A stretch of DNA of 64,000 bases. It comes from Acidobacteriota bacterium (GTDB taxonomy: Bacteria; Acidobacteriota; Terriglobia; Terriglobales; Acidobacteriaceae). The notes below the pieces were generated by a model, which saw only the letters and a list, made by a program, of their open reading frames with translations, was not told the origin of the DNA and searched no databases. A program made the position numbers and the translations under genes. Below, one piece after another: positions 7,865 through 18,956 of the stretch. The first letter of the stretch is position 1. Each line of letters opens with the position of its first letter. The DNA is taken from contig JAJXYW010000055.1 of the NCBI GenBank assembly GCA_021780415.1, forward strand, positions 1-64,000. The letters run 5' to 3'.

Positions 7865-8866
7865 CTATTGACCGGTAAAGGGGTTGGGGGTGCCGGGGGT
7901 GCCGGCGGGGGGTGGGGGTGGATTGTAGGGCCGCTCAGGTTCGATGGGGCGCGCGGGGTCGGGGCCGGGGATGGGAATCTGGCCGCCGCGGAGGCCGGCG
8001 AGGATCTGGGTCTGGAAGTCGTTGGAGGCTCCCGGATTGTTGGGCAGGAAGAGGGTGTTGGTGCCGCCGCGGGTGCCGATGTCGCGGAGGGTGTCGAAGT
8101 ACTGGGTGAGCAGGACGAGGGCCATGACTTCGCCAGCGGAGGAACCGGGGACGCCGTGCTGGAAGTGCTCGATGGAGGCGGAGAGGCCGTCGATGATGGC
8201 CTGACGCTCGCGTGCGATGCCGTTGCCCTGGAGGGCCTTGGATTCGGCTTCGGCCTCGGCTTGCTTGACCTTGAGAATTTTTTCGGCTTCGCCGCGGGCC
8301 TGGGCGGCGACCTGGGCGCGCTGCGCGGCGTTGATGTCGTTCATGGCGGCTTTGACTTTGATGTCGGGAATGATGTCGGTAACGAGCGCAGTGAGGATGT
8401 TGAAGCCGAAGCCGGACATGATGTTGTCGAGCTCGTTTTTGACCGCAACGGAGATGCCGGATTGCTGCTCGAAGGTCTCGTCGAGGGTGAGCTTGGGGAC
8501 GTGGCCGAGGATGCTGTTGAAGACGAAGGACTCAATCTGCTTTTGCGGCGCAGAGAGACGGTAGAAGGCGTCGTAGATCTTGTCGTCGAGGACTTGATAC
8601 TGAACGCTGACGGGGATCTGGACGAAGACGTTGTCGTGGGTCTTGGTCTCGACGGAGAACTGGGCTTGCTTGACCTGGAGATCGACGAAGAAGACGCGCT
8701 CGGCGAAGGGGATGAGGATGTGGGGGCCGGGGCGGGTGATGCGGTCGAACTTGCCGAAGCGCTCGACGACGCCCGCGGTGAAGGTGCGCACTTGATAGTA
8801 GGTTTTGGCGATGAGGACCAGGACGAAGAGACCGATGAGGAAGATCAGGATGAAGATGAATGGCAT
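7865..8866 (-). CDS. SPFH/Band 7 (stomatin-like) membrane protein
   Basis: This 333-residue protein has an N-terminal membrane helix (FIFILIFLIGLFVLVLI, residues 3-19) followed by the SPFH domain (GVVERFGKFDRITRPGPHILIPFAERV, then VDLQVKQ and T.DNVFVQIPVSVQYQV). A long alanine/glutamate-rich helix (AAQRAQVAAQARGEAEKILKVKQAEAEAES) should form the coiled coil used in oligomerisation. The C-terminus is Gly/Pro-rich. SPFH proteins assemble in membrane microdomains and often partner with proteases such as FtsH. The plant HIR and bacterial QmcA groups are closest in style. No NfeD partner gene lies alongside. Function beyond membrane scaffolding cannot be inferred. Confidence 0.87.
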   Translation of the reverse strand: MPFIFILIFLIGLFVLVLIAKTYYQVRTFTAGVVERFGKFDRITRPGPHILIPFAERVFFVDLQVKQAQFSVETKTHDNVFVQIPVSVQYQVLDDKIYDAFYRLSAPQKQIESFVFNSILGHVPKLTLDETFEQQSGISVAVKNELDNIMSGFGFNILTALVTDIIPDIKVKAAMNDINAAQRAQVAAQARGEAEKILKVKQAEAEAESKALQGNGIARERQAIIDGLSASIEHFQHGVPGSSAGEVMALVLLTQYFDTLRDIGTRGGTNTLFLPNNPGASNDFQTQILAGLRGGQIPIPGPDPARPIEPERPYNPPPPPAGTPGTPNPFTGQ

Positions 8867-9010
8867 ACGTGCGCCCTTTCGCGGTACATGGCGAGGATAT
8901 ACCCGGTGCGGAGAGTGGATAGGCTCAAAGCTGTGTGGGCTCGTGATGGCCGGTGGAACTACAGCTCTCTCCGCTGCGCTTCGGCCCGGATGGCAGAGCT
9001 TGGGTGCGGT

Positions 9011-9068
9011 GATGGGTGCGCTACCCCACCCATCACGTAAATGCGCGTGATGAATGGGGCACCCGAAG
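9011..9068. repeat. Hairpin repeat ending TGGGGCACCCGAAG
   Basis: The 213-bp gap between the SPFH and fucosidase genes contains CATCACG (9031-9037) and its inverted copy CGTGATG (9046-9052), followed by TGGGGCACCCGAAG (9055-9068). A similar layout, an arm pair followed by GTGGGGCACTCGGAG or ATGGGGCATCCGGAG, occurs inside mnmG (11298-11331) and the trmJ-like gene (34562-34595). The rest of the gap shows nothing. Confidence 0.65.
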
Positions 9069-9079
9069 TTGCAGGTCGG

Positions 9080-10702
9080 TCAGGCGAAGTTGATGCGGAG
9101 AGCGATGCCGAGATCGGAGGCAGCGGTGGGCGTGGAGGGGAGGGTGACGCGGAGGCCGGTGGTGTCCTGGGTGAAGCGAAGGGCGTCGGCTTCGCGGCCA
9201 AGGAGGCGGACGTCGACGGCCTTTTCGGGTTGCTGCGGGCTGTTGGTGGCGAGGGATTGGATGATGAGCTCGCTGCTGGCGGGCCAGCCCTGGACGAGGG
9301 CGTAGAGGGTTTTGCCTTTGGTGGTGAAGCGGATGTCCTGGGCGGTGAGGTCGGGCTGCTTGCCTTCGTTGGGGTCGAACTCCTTGCCGTTGGGCTTGAT
9401 GACGACCTTGGTGGAGGGGCCTTCGCCGTGGATCTTCCAGGGGCGGGTGGAGTAGATGGCCTCGCCGTTGATTCCGGTCCACTGGGTGATGGCGGCGAGG
9501 ATGCGGAGCTCTTCGGAGTCGGGCTCGCCGGAGGCGGGGAGTGGGACGTTGAGCAGCAGGTTGCCGTTCTTGCTGACGATGTCGACGAGCATGTCGACGA
9601 CTTTCTTGGGGGTCTTGTAGGTGATGCCGAGCTTGTAGTGCCACTCGCCGATGCAGGTGTCGGTCTGCCAGGGGTGGGGATCGATCGCGTTGAGGACGCT
9701 GCGTTCGTGGTCGAGGACGCAGGAGGCGCCGTCGAGGCAGTCGGTGAGGGTCTTGCTGAAATAGACGGCTTCACTGCGGCCTTCGTAGGAGACGGGGCCT
9801 ACGTTGTAGAGTTCGGCGACGGTGCCGAGGCCGTACTCGCCGAACTCGATGCCGCCGTCGGTGTAGAGGAGGTCGGGCTGGTGCTGGTCTAGGAGGTCTT
9901 TGACGCGGTTGAAGTACTGGAGCTTCCACCAGTCGGGTGCGACGCGGCCCATGTCCTGGGCGGTGTGGGCGAAGTTGGCGGGCATGCCGGCGTAAGAGTG
10001 GTAGAGGTCGGCGAAGGCGGGGTTCTGGCCGTCGTAGGGGATGTTGGCGTAGGGGCCTTTGGTGTCGGCGAGGTGGGAGGGAGCGAACCAGTCGAAGGAG
10101 TTGGAGAGATGCTCGGAGACGCCGAAGCGGAGGCCGCGCTTGCGGGCGGCGGCGGCCCAGAGGCCGACGACGTCCTTGCGCGGGCCGGAGGCGACGGAGT
10201 TCCAGCGGGGCTGATATTTAGAGTTCCAGAGGTCGTAGTTGTCGTGGTGGACGCCCATGGAGAAGAAGTATTTTGCGCCGGCCTTCTGGTAGAGATCCAT
10301 AAGATGCTCGGGGTCCCATCGGTCGGCGGTGAAGAGGTGGATGAGGTCCTTGTAGCCGACCTTGGATTGCGGGCCAAAGCGCTTGAGGTGGTACTCATAT
10401 TGCGCGGTGCCCTCGACGTACATGTTGCGGGCGTACCAGTCGCCGTCGCCGATGGCGGACTGCGGGCCCCAGTGAGACCAGATGCCGAACTTGGCGTCAG
10501 CGAACCAGTCGGGCGTGGTGTAGGCGCGGAGAGAGGCGCGGGTGTTGGTGAAGGGGCCGGGCGTGATGCTGAGCGGCGGCGTGGCGGGTGATTGGCCGGG
10601 AGCTTGGGCGAAGGCTTCGGGCTGTGAGAATGCACGGCGCAGGGCGAAGGCGGGAGCGGCGCTGGCGAGGAGTTGCAGGGTCTTGCGGCGGGAGAGCTTC
10701 AT
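9080..10702 (-). CDS. GH29 alpha-L-fucosidase, exported
   Basis: The protein is 540 residues from the start MKLSRRKTLQLLASAAPAFA, preceded by GAAGGA at eight bases. An ATG 69 bases upstream lacks this. The N-terminus has twin Arg and a hydrophobic core, a likely Tat signal. The GH29 barrel is clear: W.....FG.WSHWGPQS near residue 70, the KAGAKYF..GVHHDNYDLW segment, and QPDLLYTDGGIEFGEYGLG, whose TDGG Asp is the expected nucleophile. GH29 enzymes release alpha-linked L-fucose from glycans by a retaining mechanism. A periplasmic or secreted role in polysaccharide use is likely. It does not form an operon with an obvious sugar transporter. Confidence 0.9.
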   Translation of the reverse strand: MKLSRRKTLQLLASAAPAFALRRAFSQPEAFAQAPGQSPATPPLSITPGPFTNTRASLRAYTTPDWFADAKFGIWSHWGPQSAIGDGDWYARNMYVEGTAQYEYHLKRFGPQSKVGYKDLIHLFTADRWDPEHLMDLYQKAGAKYFFSMGVHHDNYDLWNSKYQPRWNSVASGPRKDVVGLWAAAARKRGLRFGVSEHLSNSFDWFAPSHLADTKGPYANIPYDGQNPAFADLYHSYAGMPANFAHTAQDMGRVAPDWWKLQYFNRVKDLLDQHQPDLLYTDGGIEFGEYGLGTVAELYNVGPVSYEGRSEAVYFSKTLTDCLDGASCVLDHERSVLNAIDPHPWQTDTCIGEWHYKLGITYKTPKKVVDMLVDIVSKNGNLLLNVPLPASGEPDSEELRILAAITQWTGINGEAIYSTRPWKIHGEGPSTKVVIKPNGKEFDPNEGKQPDLTAQDIRFTTKGKTLYALVQGWPASSELIIQSLATNSPQQPEKAVDVRLLGREADALRFTQDTTGLRVTLPSTPTAASDLGIALRINFA

Positions 10703-10816
10703 GGGGCGTTCCTTCGCGGAGGGGATGGCGCTGCGAGTAGAACTATATTGGTTTAGTGAACGTTTTCTCAAGCAGGGAGGGAGCCGCCGAGGGACTTGGA
10801 GCCTGCGAGCGTGGGA

Positions 10817-13027
<2,211 letters not shown>

Positions 13028-13180
13028 AGAGTTCTATTTTAGAGGGTCAGTGCGGCAGGCGCGCGCCAAAGGCCCAGAGCTGAAGCCCTTTTCGCCGGGA
13101 GCATGATTCAGCGGGCTGAAGACCGCTGTTCATCCGGCACCCGGTTCGATTGCGACACCGGGGTTCGGTAGGATGGAGGG
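13028..13180. other. Divergent spacer mnmG / yceH with a REP-like hairpin
   Basis: This 153-bp spacer separates two divergent genes. It contains AGCGG (13112-13116) and CCGCT (13125-13129) flanking GCTGAAGA, a REP-like hairpin, and upstream GCTGAAGCCC. GGATGGAGGG (13171-13180) directly precedes the yceH start and is its ribosome-binding site. No clear promoter hexamers are seen. Confidence 0.45.
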
Positions 13181-13882
13181 ATGGTTGAGTTGAATGCGGT
13201 TGAGGCGCGGGTTTTGGGGGTGTTGATCGAGAAAGAGATCAATACGCCGGAGTACTATCCGCTGAGTTTGAATGCAGCGGTGAATGCGTGTAACCAGAAG
13301 AGCAGCCGTGAGCCGGTGATGGAGTTGAGCGAGGCCGAGGTGCGGACGGCGCTGTTTGAATTGGACCAACTGGGGCTGGTGCGGACAATTGCCGAGACGC
13401 GGGCAACGAAGTTTGAGCATCGGGTGCGGGATGTGCTGAATCTGCGGCGGGATGAGGTGGCGGTGATGTGTCTGCTGCTGCTGCGCGGGCCGCAGACCTC
13501 GGCGGAGTTGCGGGCGCGGACGGAGCGGATGTATGCGTTCGATGACAATGCGGCGGTGATGGCGACGCTGGAGCGACTGGCGGCGCGGGAGGTTTCAGGT
13601 CAGGCTGAGCCGCTGACGCAGTTGATGCCGCGGCAGCCGGGAAGCCGCGAGGCGCGGTGGGTGCATCTGCTGAGCGGGCCGGTGAGCGAGGTGGCGGTGG
13701 CTGCAGCCTCTGGAAGCGCGCGCCCTAAAGGCGAGACGCGGGGTGCGCGAGAGGATGAGGGTGACGGTGGGGTGGGGTTGGCGCAGCGGGTGGAGGCGCT
13801 GGAGGAGATGGTATTCACCCTGGAGCAGCGGCTGTTTGCGCTGGAGCAGGCTGCGGAGGCTAAGAAGCCGGAGACAGACTGA
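13181..13882 (+). CDS. yceH: YceH/DUF480 family protein (UPF0502)
   Basis: This 233-residue protein starts with VELNAVEARVLGVLIEKEINTPEYYPLSLNAAVNACNQKSSREPV, the DUF480 signature, followed by a second winged-helix-like unit (VAVMCLLLLRGPQTSAELRARTERMYAFDD). The C-terminus ends in a predicted coiled coil (RVEALEEMVFTLEQRLFALEQ). The family has two tandem winged-helix domains and no established function. Between the second domain and the coiled coil is a low-complexity loop (AAASGSARPKGETRGARE) encoded by GC-rich, repeat-like DNA at about 13705-13755. The 3' end overlaps the 3' end of convergent fabD by 23 bases. Confidence 0.88.
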   Translation: MVELNAVEARVLGVLIEKEINTPEYYPLSLNAAVNACNQKSSREPVMELSEAEVRTALFELDQLGLVRTIAETRATKFEHRVRDVLNLRRDEVAVMCLLLLRGPQTSAELRARTERMYAFDDNAAVMATLERLAAREVSGQAEPLTQLMPRQPGSREARWVHLLSGPVSEVAVAAASGSARPKGETRGAREDEGDGGVGLAQRVEALEEMVFTLEQRLFALEQAAEAKKPETD

Positions 13883-14852
13883 GCAGCGTTTTTTCAAGGC
13901 TGGCGGGATCTTCGACGTTGGTGGTGGCGAGGGCTCGGTCGATCTGGCGGTTGAGGCCGGTGAGGACTTTGCCGGGGCCGACTTCGATGTAATGGGTGAC
14001 GCCGGATTGATGCAGAAGCCCGATGCACTCAACCCAGCGGACGGCGCCGGTGACCTGGCGGATGAGGGCGTCGCGGACGGCGTCGGCGGTGGTGAGGAGG
14101 CGGGCGTCGACGTTGGAGGCGACGGGGAAGGCGGGGTCGTGGAAGGGGATGGAGGCGAGGTGGGTGGCGAGCTGGAGCTGCGCGGGCATCATGAGCGGGC
14201 AGTGGAAGGGAGCGCTGACGGGGAGCATGACGGCGCGCTTGGCTCCGAGTTCCTTGCAGCGTTCGGCAGCGCGCTCGACGGCGGCTTTTGAGCCCGAGAT
14301 GACGGTCTGGTCGGGGGAGTTGAGGTTGGCAGTGGCGACGACTTCGGGAGCGAGTTCGGCGGTGGCTGCGGCGCAGGCGGCTTCGATGTCCGCGATGGGG
14401 AGGCCGAGGATGGCGGCCATGGCGCCCTGACCGGCGGGGACCGCGGACTGCATGAACTGGCCGCGGGCGCGGACGGTGCGGACGGCGTCGGCGAAGGAGA
14501 GGGTGCGGGCGGCGACGTGGGCGGAGTACTCGCCGAGGGAGTGGCCGGCGGCGTAGTGGATGAAGAGGTGGCGCGCGTGGAGTTCGTGCTCGAGGACGCG
14601 GAGGGCGGCTATGGAGACGGTGAGGATCGCGGGCTGGGTGTGCTCGGTGAGCTTGAGGGTGTCGTCCGGGCCGTTGAAGATGATGTCAGAGAGGGAGAAA
14701 CCGAGAGCGTCGTCGGCTTCTTCGAAGACGGCGCGGGCGGCGGGGTGGGCGTCGTAGAGGGCGCGGCCCATGCCGACGGATTGCGAGCCCTGGCCGGGAA
14801 AGAGGAGGGCGATGAGGGGGGTGGGTGCCGGGTTGGTGGCTGGTGTGGTCAT
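13860..14852 (-). CDS. fabD: Malonyl-CoA:ACP transacylase
   Basis: FabD loads malonate from CoA to acyl carrier protein for fatty-acid synthesis. The 330-residue protein shows LLFPGQGSQSVGMG near the N-terminus, the nucleophile elbow GHSLGEYSA (Ser near residue 105), QSAVPAGQGAMAAILG, and APFHCPLM with the catalytic His. The C-terminus contains YIEVGPGKVLTGLNRQI, typical of the family. fabH, fabG and acpP are not adjacent, so here the gene is separated from a fab cluster. The stop codon lies inside the end of the convergent yceH gene. Confidence 0.95.
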   Translation of the reverse strand: MTTPATNPAPTPLIALLFPGQGSQSVGMGRALYDAHPAARAVFEEADDALGFSLSDIIFNGPDDTLKLTEHTQPAILTVSIAALRVLEHELHARHLFIHYAAGHSLGEYSAHVAARTLSFADAVRTVRARGQFMQSAVPAGQGAMAAILGLPIADIEAACAAATAELAPEVVATANLNSPDQTVISGSKAAVERAAERCKELGAKRAVMLPVSAPFHCPLMMPAQLQLATHLASIPFHDPAFPVASNVDARLLTTADAVRDALIRQVTGAVRWVECIGLLHQSGVTHYIEVGPGKVLTGLNRQIDRALATTNVEDPASLEKTLLSLSPAS

Positions 14853-14891
14853 GTGGGATCGATTCTCTTGAGATAGTTTAGCGGGTTGAGA

Positions 14892-16064
14892 CTATTCGAG
14901 GGGGGTGGTGAGGAGGGTTTGCCGGACTTCGCCGTCGGTGAGGGTGTAGAGGGCGAACTGGCGGGTGGATTGGGAGCGGAGTTCGAAGAGGAGGCTGGCG
15001 CGGTGGGTGGCGTCGGGGTCGACGGCGTCGACGAGTCGGAACCAGGGGGTGCGGTCGAGGTGGGTGGCGTCGGTGATGGAGAAGAGGACGGGATGGAGGG
15101 TTGCTGAGGGGCCGGGCTCGGCGATGAGCGTTAGGTAGACGGGGCCGCCGGTGGTGAGGGGTGATTCGGTGGTGAAGATGAAGGTAGGAGGGCCACCGTC
15201 GGTGAGGGTGTAGGCGGAGAGTTGCTCATTGGTGAGGGTGAGGGCGGGTGTTGCGAGGGAGGCGGAAGTGAGATTGTTGAAGGCGATGTAATGGGCGAGG
15301 GGCGCGAGCGCGAGGGCTTCGACGGAGTGGAGGGTCTGGGCGCGTTCGGTGGCGTTGGCCCAGGGGCGGGTGAAGGTTTGCGGGGCACGGTTGGCGGCGT
15401 CGGAGACGGCTGCGGCCTGGTGGAGATCGGGCGGAAGGGTGGCGAGTTGGGGCGTGACGTCTGCGTTGGCGGGGATGCCGCGATGCAGCGTCGGCCGGTC
15501 CGGGTCTTCGTTGAGCGGGGTGGCCGGAGGGGTGACGTAGCCGGGTTGCTGGTCGGCCTTCTTGTGCTTGGCCTTGCTGATGGGGTGGGAGCGGCGGAGG
15601 ACGGGTGGGGCGTCGCTTATGTCGTCGATTGCGGAGATGGTGGGCGGGGTTGTGGAAGTTTGAGCGCTGGCGGCTGCGGCTGCTTCGGCGGCGGTGAGGA
15701 GGTGGCCGAAGCCGACCCAGGCGCGGTGGGTATTGTCGCCGGAGCGGGTGGGGAGGTAGTCGGCGGACTGAAGTTCGAGGGTCTGGCCGGAATGCTCGAT
15801 CGAGTAGAGGGTGCCGGGCTGGAGCGTAAAGGGAATGGGCCGGGCAAGGTAGACGCCCGCGTCTTCAAGATGGCCGTTGATAAAGAGAGAGACGGGGATG
15901 AGGCGCGCTGCGGTGGGATGGGCGAGGTCGCCAGTCCACTCATAGACGGCGAGGGCACGGGTGACCGGGGCGGGGGATTCGACGGCGTGGGTTTGTGCGT
16001 GCAGAGTGGCGAGCAGGAGCGCGTTGAGGAGGAGCGAGCCGCCGAGAACGAGGCGCGGATGCAT
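14892..16064 (-). CDS. Exported protein of unknown function
   Basis: From the ATG at 16064 the product is 390 residues with a signal peptide (MHPRLVLGGSLLLNALLLATLHAQTHA). I do not recognise the family. The mature N-terminal part contains an RALAVYEWTGDL...PVSLFINGHLEDAGVY segment. The middle (residues about 130-220) is Ala/Pro/Thr-rich with a lysine cluster (SKAKHKK). The C-terminal half reads like a beta-rich domain (YTLTDGGPPTFIFTTESPL, then LLFELRSQSTRQFALYTLTDGEV). It is likely periplasmic or surface-exposed. The start is chosen because the signal peptide begins there; no strong ribosome-binding site precedes it. Confidence 0.68.
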   Translation of the reverse strand: MHPRLVLGGSLLLNALLLATLHAQTHAVESPAPVTRALAVYEWTGDLAHPTAARLIPVSLFINGHLEDAGVYLARPIPFTLQPGTLYSIEHSGQTLELQSADYLPTRSGDNTHRAWVGFGHLLTAAEAAAAASAQTSTTPPTISAIDDISDAPPVLRRSHPISKAKHKKADQQPGYVTPPATPLNEDPDRPTLHRGIPANADVTPQLATLPPDLHQAAAVSDAANRAPQTFTRPWANATERAQTLHSVEALALAPLAHYIAFNNLTSASLATPALTLTNEQLSAYTLTDGGPPTFIFTTESPLTTGGPVYLTLIAEPGPSATLHPVLFSITDATHLDRTPWFRLVDAVDPDATHRASLLFELRSQSTRQFALYTLTDGEVRQTLLTTPLE

Positions 16065-16211
16065 GCTTGCGAGTTTACTTCGGAACGCTCGGACGCGAGC
16101 CGGGGAAGAGGTTGCGCGCGGAATGTAGGGGGCTTTGCTCGCGCTGGCGGTATAGTGACGAGATAATAGACCAACGCGCTCTCTGTTGAATGGTGATGAG
16201 AAAAAATGATC

Positions 16212-16254
16212 GGGAGAGCCATAGCTGACGATGGGGAGAGCCGTAGCCGACGAT
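16212..16254 (+). repeat. Tandem 21-bp direct repeat abutting the HAD-UbiA start codon
   Basis: GGGAGAGCCATAGCTGACGA (16212-16231) is repeated as GGGAGAGCCGTAGCCGACGA (16234-16253) with two mismatches and 22-base periodicity. The second copy ends on the first base of the start ATG (16253). GGGGAGAG (16233-16240) may act as a distant ribosome-binding site. Confidence 0.6.
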
Positions 16255-17791
16255 GAATGGTGCTGAACGAGTCGCGGAGTCGAGCGTGGTGGCTGCCGAG
16301 GGGAGTGGGCCTGCGGTAGGGGCTCGGCTGCGCGCGGGGGTGGCGCTGTGCGTGGACCTGGATGGCACGCTGGTGAAGTCGGACACACTGCTGGACACAG
16401 TGCTGGTGGTGGCGCGGCAGAAGCCGTTGGAGCTGCTGCATGTGCCGGGCTGGATTGCCGAGGGACGTGCGGCATTCAAGCGCCACCTGACGGGTCTGGT
16501 GGCGCTGGATGTGGAGCATCTGCCGTATAACCGGCCACTTCTGGAGTACCTGCGGCAGCAGTATGGCGAGGGCCGGGCGATCTACCTGGCGACGGCTGCG
16601 GATAAGAGGTTGGCGGAACGCGTGGCGGCGCATCTGGGAATCTTTGCGGGGGTTCTGGCGTCGGATGGAGAGACGAATCTGGCGGGTGGCAATAAGCTGG
16701 CGGCGTTTCGCGCAAAGTTTGGAGACGCGTTCTGCTACATCGGAAATGCGCGGCCGGATGTGGAGTTACTGGCGGCCTGCGAGTCGCCGATGGTGGCCAA
16801 TCCCGACAGTGCGCTGCGTGCGGGGATGAAGCGCATGCGGACGGTGGCGGCGGCGAGTTTTGAGGACCGGGGCTCGGCGCTGCGAAGTTGGCTGAAGGCG
16901 ATCCGGCTGCATCAGTGGGCGAAGAATGCGCTGATCTTCGTTCCGCTGCTGCTGGCGCACCAGTGGCATCTGCGCATGTTTGGAGCAGCGATAACGGCGT
17001 TTCTGAGCTTCGGGATGTGCGCTTCGGCTACCTATATTGTGAACGACCTGCTGGATCTGGAGGCTGACCGGCGCCATCCGAGCAAGCGAAGGCGACCGTT
17101 CGCGGCGGGGGATCTTTCGGCGATCTCGGGCGTGGCCGTGGTTTGCCTGTTGCTGGTGGGCGCGGTCGCGCTGGCGCTGGCGCTGCCCCATATTGTCGCT
17201 GCGTTGCCGGGTACGGCTCAGCTTAAACATCCGTACAAATTTCTGGAGTGGCTGGGTTTTTATACGGCCGTCACGCTGACGTATTCGTTGTATCTGAAGC
17301 GGAAGCTGCTGTTGGATGTGTTTGTGCTGAGCGGGTTGTACACGGTGCGGATTCTCGCGGGCAGCGCGGCGACGGGGATTCCGATGTCGCCGTGGCTGGC
17401 GGGCTTTGGCGTATTTTTCTTTCTGTCGCTGGCGTTTGTGAAGCGCTTCAGCGAACTGGAGAGCCTGCGGGAACGTGGCGGCGCGGTGAGCAATGGGCGC
17501 GGATATTTTGTCGGCGACCTGGAGCAATTGCGGGCGCTGGGGACGGGGTCGGCGTATGCGGCGGTGGTGGTGCTGACAATGTATATCAGCAACGCGGAGA
17601 CGAATGTGCTCTATCAGCACCCGGTGCGACTGTGGGTGGTGGTGCCGGTGCTGCTGCTGTGGCTGAGCCAGGTGTGGATGCTGGCCAGCCGCGGCGAGAT
17701 GGACGAGGACCCGGTCGTGTTCGCCATTACCGACAAGCGAAGTCTGCTGCTGGGCGTGCTGATGGCGGCGGTGATTTTGTGGGCGCTGTAA
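16253..17791 (+). CDS. HAD hydrolase-UbiA prenyltransferase fusion
   Basis: The 512-residue protein has two parts. Residues about 25-205 form a HAD-type phosphatase domain with VDLDGTLVKSDTLL (motif I), TAADKRLAERVAAHLGIF, GGNKLAAF and CYIGNARPDVELL. Residues about 215-512 form a UbiA-type membrane prenyltransferase with RLHQWAKNALIFVPLLLAH, the Mg-prenyl-diphosphate motif NDLLDLEADRRHPSKRRRPFAAG, and about eight helices. This fusion is a known architecture. The UbiA part resembles decaprenyl-phosphate phosphoribosyltransferase-like enzymes acting on polyprenyl phosphates. The substrate cannot be fixed from sequence. It lies upstream of pheS but with its own spacing of 52 bases. Confidence 0.85.
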   Translation: MNGAERVAESSVVAAEGSGPAVGARLRAGVALCVDLDGTLVKSDTLLDTVLVVARQKPLELLHVPGWIAEGRAAFKRHLTGLVALDVEHLPYNRPLLEYLRQQYGEGRAIYLATAADKRLAERVAAHLGIFAGVLASDGETNLAGGNKLAAFRAKFGDAFCYIGNARPDVELLAACESPMVANPDSALRAGMKRMRTVAAASFEDRGSALRSWLKAIRLHQWAKNALIFVPLLLAHQWHLRMFGAAITAFLSFGMCASATYIVNDLLDLEADRRHPSKRRRPFAAGDLSAISGVAVVCLLLVGAVALALALPHIVAALPGTAQLKHPYKFLEWLGFYTAVTLTYSLYLKRKLLLDVFVLSGLYTVRILAGSAATGIPMSPWLAGFGVFFFLSLAFVKRFSELESLRERGGAVSNGRGYFVGDLEQLRALGTGSAYAAVVVLTMYISNAETNVLYQHPVRLWVVVPVLLLWLSQVWMLASRGEMDEDPVVFAITDKRSLLLGVLMAAVILWAL

Positions 17792-17843
17792 GGACGGTGT
17801 TGGGGTGCAAGGCAGCGTTCATTTATCCTGAAGATTCGACACC

Positions 17844-18956
17844 ATGAGCACAGCGATTCCAGAATTGAAGCAGTACGATGAGGCCGAGCTTGATCGCGTC
17901 TTCGCAGAGCTAGAGGCTGAGGTGGCCGCGCAGACCCGCGCGCTGACCAGCGATGAGGCCATGGAAGCGTTCCGCCTGGAGTGGCTGGGGCGCAAGCAGG
18001 GGCGGCTGGGACAGTTGAGTGCCGCGTGGCTGAAGTCGGCGCCGATAGAGGCGAAGAAGTCCCTCGGCATACGGTTCAACAAGCTCAAGGCGCGGATTGA
18101 AGAGGCGCGCGCAGCGAGTGCCGCGACGGAGATGAAGGCGGCAGGTGCCGGGCTGGATGTGACGCTGCCGGGGGCGGGGCAGCGGATGGGGGTGGAACAT
18201 CCGCTGGTGAAGACGATGGCAGAGATTGTCAGCGTATTTCAGCGCATGGGGTATTCGGTGGGGTTGGGGCCGGAGGTGGAGACGGACTTCTATAACTTCG
18301 AGGCGCTGAACTTTCCGCCGAATCATCCGGCACGCGATACGCAGGATACGTTGGTGGTGGCCGGGCAGGAGGCGAAGCCGCTGCGCGAACGGCTGCTGAT
18401 GCGCACGCATACGTCGCCGGTGCAGATTCGGTCGATGCTGGAACAGGCGCCGCCGCTGCGGCTGGTGATTCCGGGCAAGGTGCATCGGAATGATGCTGCG
18501 GATGCGACGCACTCGCCGGTGTTTCACCAGGTGGAGGGGCTGTGCGTGGATACGAATATTACGTTCAGCGATCTGAAGGGCACGCTGGATTTTGCGATGA
18601 AGGCGTTCTTCGGGTCGGCGGTAAAGACGCGGTTTTTCCCGTCCTTCTTTCCCTTCACGGAGCCCAGCGCGGACGTACAGATTTCGTGTATTTTTTGCGG
18701 CGGCAAAGGTTGCCGGAAGTGCAAGCACTCCGGATGGATTGAGCTGCTGGGCTGCGGGATGGTGGACCCGGCGGTGTTCGAGTCGGTGAATCAGCGGCGC
18801 GTGGAGATGGGGCGCGAGCCGTTGTATGACACGCAGAAGATTAGCGGGTTTGCGTTTGGTATGGGCGTCGATCGGATTGCGATGATGAAGTATGGGATCA
18901 GCGATATCGGCTTGCTGTACTCGGGCGACATGAGATTTCTGGAGCAGTTTGCGTGA
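17844..18956 (+). CDS. pheS: Phenylalanyl-tRNA synthetase alpha subunit
   Basis: PheS carries the class II catalytic domain of the alpha2-beta2 enzyme. The 370-residue protein has an N-terminal coiled coil (to about residue 100), then HPLVKTMAEIVSVFQRMGYSVGLGPEVETDFYNFEALNFPPNHPARDTQDT (motif I region), LLMRTHTSPVQIRSM (motif II region, Arg), HQVEGLCVD, and the motif III FAFGMGVDRIAMMKYGI. The segment CIFCGGKGCRKCKHSGWIELLGCGMVDP contains four Cys, a small insertion seen in part of the family. The stop TGA overlaps the GTG start of pheT. Confidence 0.97.
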   Translation: MSTAIPELKQYDEAELDRVFAELEAEVAAQTRALTSDEAMEAFRLEWLGRKQGRLGQLSAAWLKSAPIEAKKSLGIRFNKLKARIEEARAASAATEMKAAGAGLDVTLPGAGQRMGVEHPLVKTMAEIVSVFQRMGYSVGLGPEVETDFYNFEALNFPPNHPARDTQDTLVVAGQEAKPLRERLLMRTHTSPVQIRSMLEQAPPLRLVIPGKVHRNDAADATHSPVFHQVEGLCVDTNITFSDLKGTLDFAMKAFFGSAVKTRFFPSFFPFTEPSADVQISCIFCGGKGCRKCKHSGWIELLGCGMVDPAVFESVNQRRVEMGREPLYDTQKISGFAFGMGVDRIAMMKYGISDIGLLYSGDMRFLEQFA

